This document shows, piece after piece, positions 62,446-64,000 of a DNA stretch of 64,000 bases (position 1 is its first letter; each line of letters opens with the position of its first letter). The stretch lies in assembly GCF_020497125.1 (NCBI RefSeq), contig NC_059084.1, positions 9,947,501 to 10,011,500 of the forward strand, given 5' to 3'. The notes beneath the pieces were generated by a model, which had not been told where the DNA came from, did not search any database, and saw nothing but the letters and a program-made list of their open reading frames with translations. The DNA is from Mauremys mutica (Eukaryota > Chordata > Testudines > Geoemydidae). A program made the translations under genes and the position numbers.

Positions 62446-64000
62446 CTAAAACACCATATCACTTAATCTTAATTAAGTCATCAGCTGCAAAAGTGAAAAC
62501 ATCCCGCCATTCTCGTTCATTAGCGTATGCACAGATAGCCTATCACTTATCCTGCAGCGTTCCTTGCAAGAGCTCACTTTGGCAGCATCTGTCATTTCCA
62601 GAGGTGCTGAGTGCCTACAGCTCCCACTGACATCAGCAGGCCTTGTAGGTGCTCAGCTCCTCTGAAGATCAGGCCACTGATATTTGGGTGCCTCAGTGTG
62701 CATTTAGGGGCTCTGTTTTAGACACCCAACTTTCAAAATGTTGGGGCACAACTGAAATCCAAACCTCTCTTGACATAGGGCCAGATTCTGATACTCTCCC
62801 ACTGAGGAGTGAGGTCCTCTGCCAATAATCCCATCAGCTGTAAGCATTCTGACACCTTTTTAGCTTCTTAAGTATTTTCCAACCCAGGGAATGTTCCTCA
62901 GTGGGAATACAAACTATGCTGTGTCTCACTTCCCTGATCCTCTCTCAGCAATTACCGGCTCAACACCACCATTGCAAAATCAAGCAATTACTTCCAGCTT
63001 GAGCCAGCTCTCTCCAATGATGTGTGTGTAAACTGTCCACCTCTGACCAGATAACTTATATTTCTCAGTCCTAGACGCTCCTCATTAGAAGTTCATGACA
63101 AGGCTGTCTTCTCCTTTGTAATGATTTCATTGCAAGTTTCTTAAACAGTGATTTAAAGGAGTTAACGTTCACAGACCACTTTTTATTTTTTAATATGGAG
63201 ACCATTTGCAGAGTATCAGAAGTCAGCCTACAAATGCTGCAGAGCTAATGCAATATTTTATAGGCTGAGCTCATCCAATCTGCCTCATAATCACGTTTGG
63301 TGAAAAGTTACTGTTTCTTAAAATAGCCCCTGCAGTAGCACAGTTGCTATGATACAAGGAAAGGGGAAAAAAAGTTCATTGCCTATGTTTCAGCTGATCG
63401 TGAAGCCAGCCTATACATAATCACTGGCATATTAACAGCTGTCTGCACTATTTGTAAGACAGAGCTTTTCTTCCAGTGCTGTAAAACATTTTACATTTGA
63501 TCAAATCTACACTTCGCAGCTAAAAGGGGAAAAACTCCATAAATGTTTCCCAGGAGCAGAATGGGCGGCTCTGCTTTGTAAGTGCCCTGTGTTCTCCAAG
63601 AGATAGCTGCTGCTTTGGCAAGCCACCAAAGGCTGCACCACAACAATAAAGATACCGAGACAGAATGTTAGCTCCTTTAAATCATTGCCTAAGAAAACTG
63701 TAATGACTCATGAAATAAGCAGAAGCCAGCCCTGTCGATGACCTTCTAATGAGGAGTGTCTAGGACTGAGAACTATGAGGTCCCTGGTCAGAGGTGGACC
63801 TCACATCCTCAGAGCACTTTAGAGATGTGGCCGGAGCTGGAAGGAAGTGCATTGATTTGCAGGGGTGATATTGACCCCATAGATTTTGGCACTAGGATGG
63901 GGGAAGAAGGTAACTTTATACCCATGGGTGAGGAAAACACAAGAGAATCTACACCACCAGAACACCATGGAAAGTGATCTCAGGAAGAAGCAATGCTCTT
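62446..64000 (-). other. PHACTR3: PHACTR3 intron, 3' part (continues beyond window)
   Basis: Intron upstream of the first exon seen. Contains an old repeat near 62600-62700 (cagctcctctgaagatcagg motif). The RPEL1 exon expected upstream was not found here. Confidence 0.8.

Noticed and set aside
63756..63977. Plus-strand frame with NFIPMGEENTRE, slightly like a PHACTR-family segment
   Set aside because: Wrong strand for this gene, similarity limited to about ten residues, and no flanking conservation. Judged coincidence.
1..64000. CRISPR array, bacterial operon, integrated virus or new gene system
   Set aside because: No regularly spaced direct repeats, no prokaryotic gene structure and no viral gene of recognisable type. 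The window is a vertebrate gene with transposon-filled introns.

Overview
The window is vertebrate nuclear DNA, most likely from a turtle (probably a cryptodire). It is AT-rich, has short exons in long introns, and carries a repeat load typical of chelonians: a tRNA-derived SINE with a CR1-type tail (60897-61077), CR1 fragments, MIR-like SINE fragments, many short hAT elements with 8-bp target duplications, PIF/Harbinger elements with TWA-type 3-bp duplications, and TA-flanked MITEs. No Alu or L1 sequence was seen. The taxonomic call rests on recognising these repeats, not on a database search.

There is one real protein-coding gene, on the minus strand, and it fills the window: the 3' two thirds of PHACTR3 (phosphatase and actin regulator 3, scapinin). 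Ten coding exons could be placed base by base. In transcription order they are 62445-62266, 57124-56924, 52385-52211, 50721-50474, 40877-40724, 10927-10872, 6440-6379, 5104-4964, 3708-3632 and 1234-1219 (stop codon at 1221-1219). All junctions are GT-AG and all phases agree (1310 coding bases, about 435 residues plus stop). The first exons, which encode the N-terminus and the first RPEL motif, lie beyond 64000. The 3' UTR runs below 1219, with a candidate AATAAA at 223-218.

The encoded part reads: a variable acidic and Ser/Thr-rich linker, a proline-rich stretch, a conserved [21 protein letters not shown] block, a charged linker, three C-terminal RPEL motifs (RPSKQEL, RPAVEEL, RPTVDEL) that bind G-actin, and then the PP1-binding tail ([17 protein letters not shown] and the end RFHRP). 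Actin binding and PP1 binding are thus split over six small 3' exons, two of which sit beyond a 29.8 kb intron.

Region by region: 1-11000 holds the six 3' exons minus one, compactly spaced, with a few MITEs. 10928-40723 is one giant intron full of DNA transposons, including a 2.1 kb Harbinger-type element nested in an older hairpin repeat. 40724-52385 carries three exons plus CR1 and MIR fragments. 52386-64000 carries the linker exons, a CrySINE-like element and a well-preserved hAT copy.

I found no evidence for a previously undescribed biological system. The most useful observations are a possible alternative acceptor that would add 31 residues in frame to the proline-rich linker, a possible retained-intron C-terminus that would remove the PP1-contacting tail, and several datable nested or paired transposons inside the gene.
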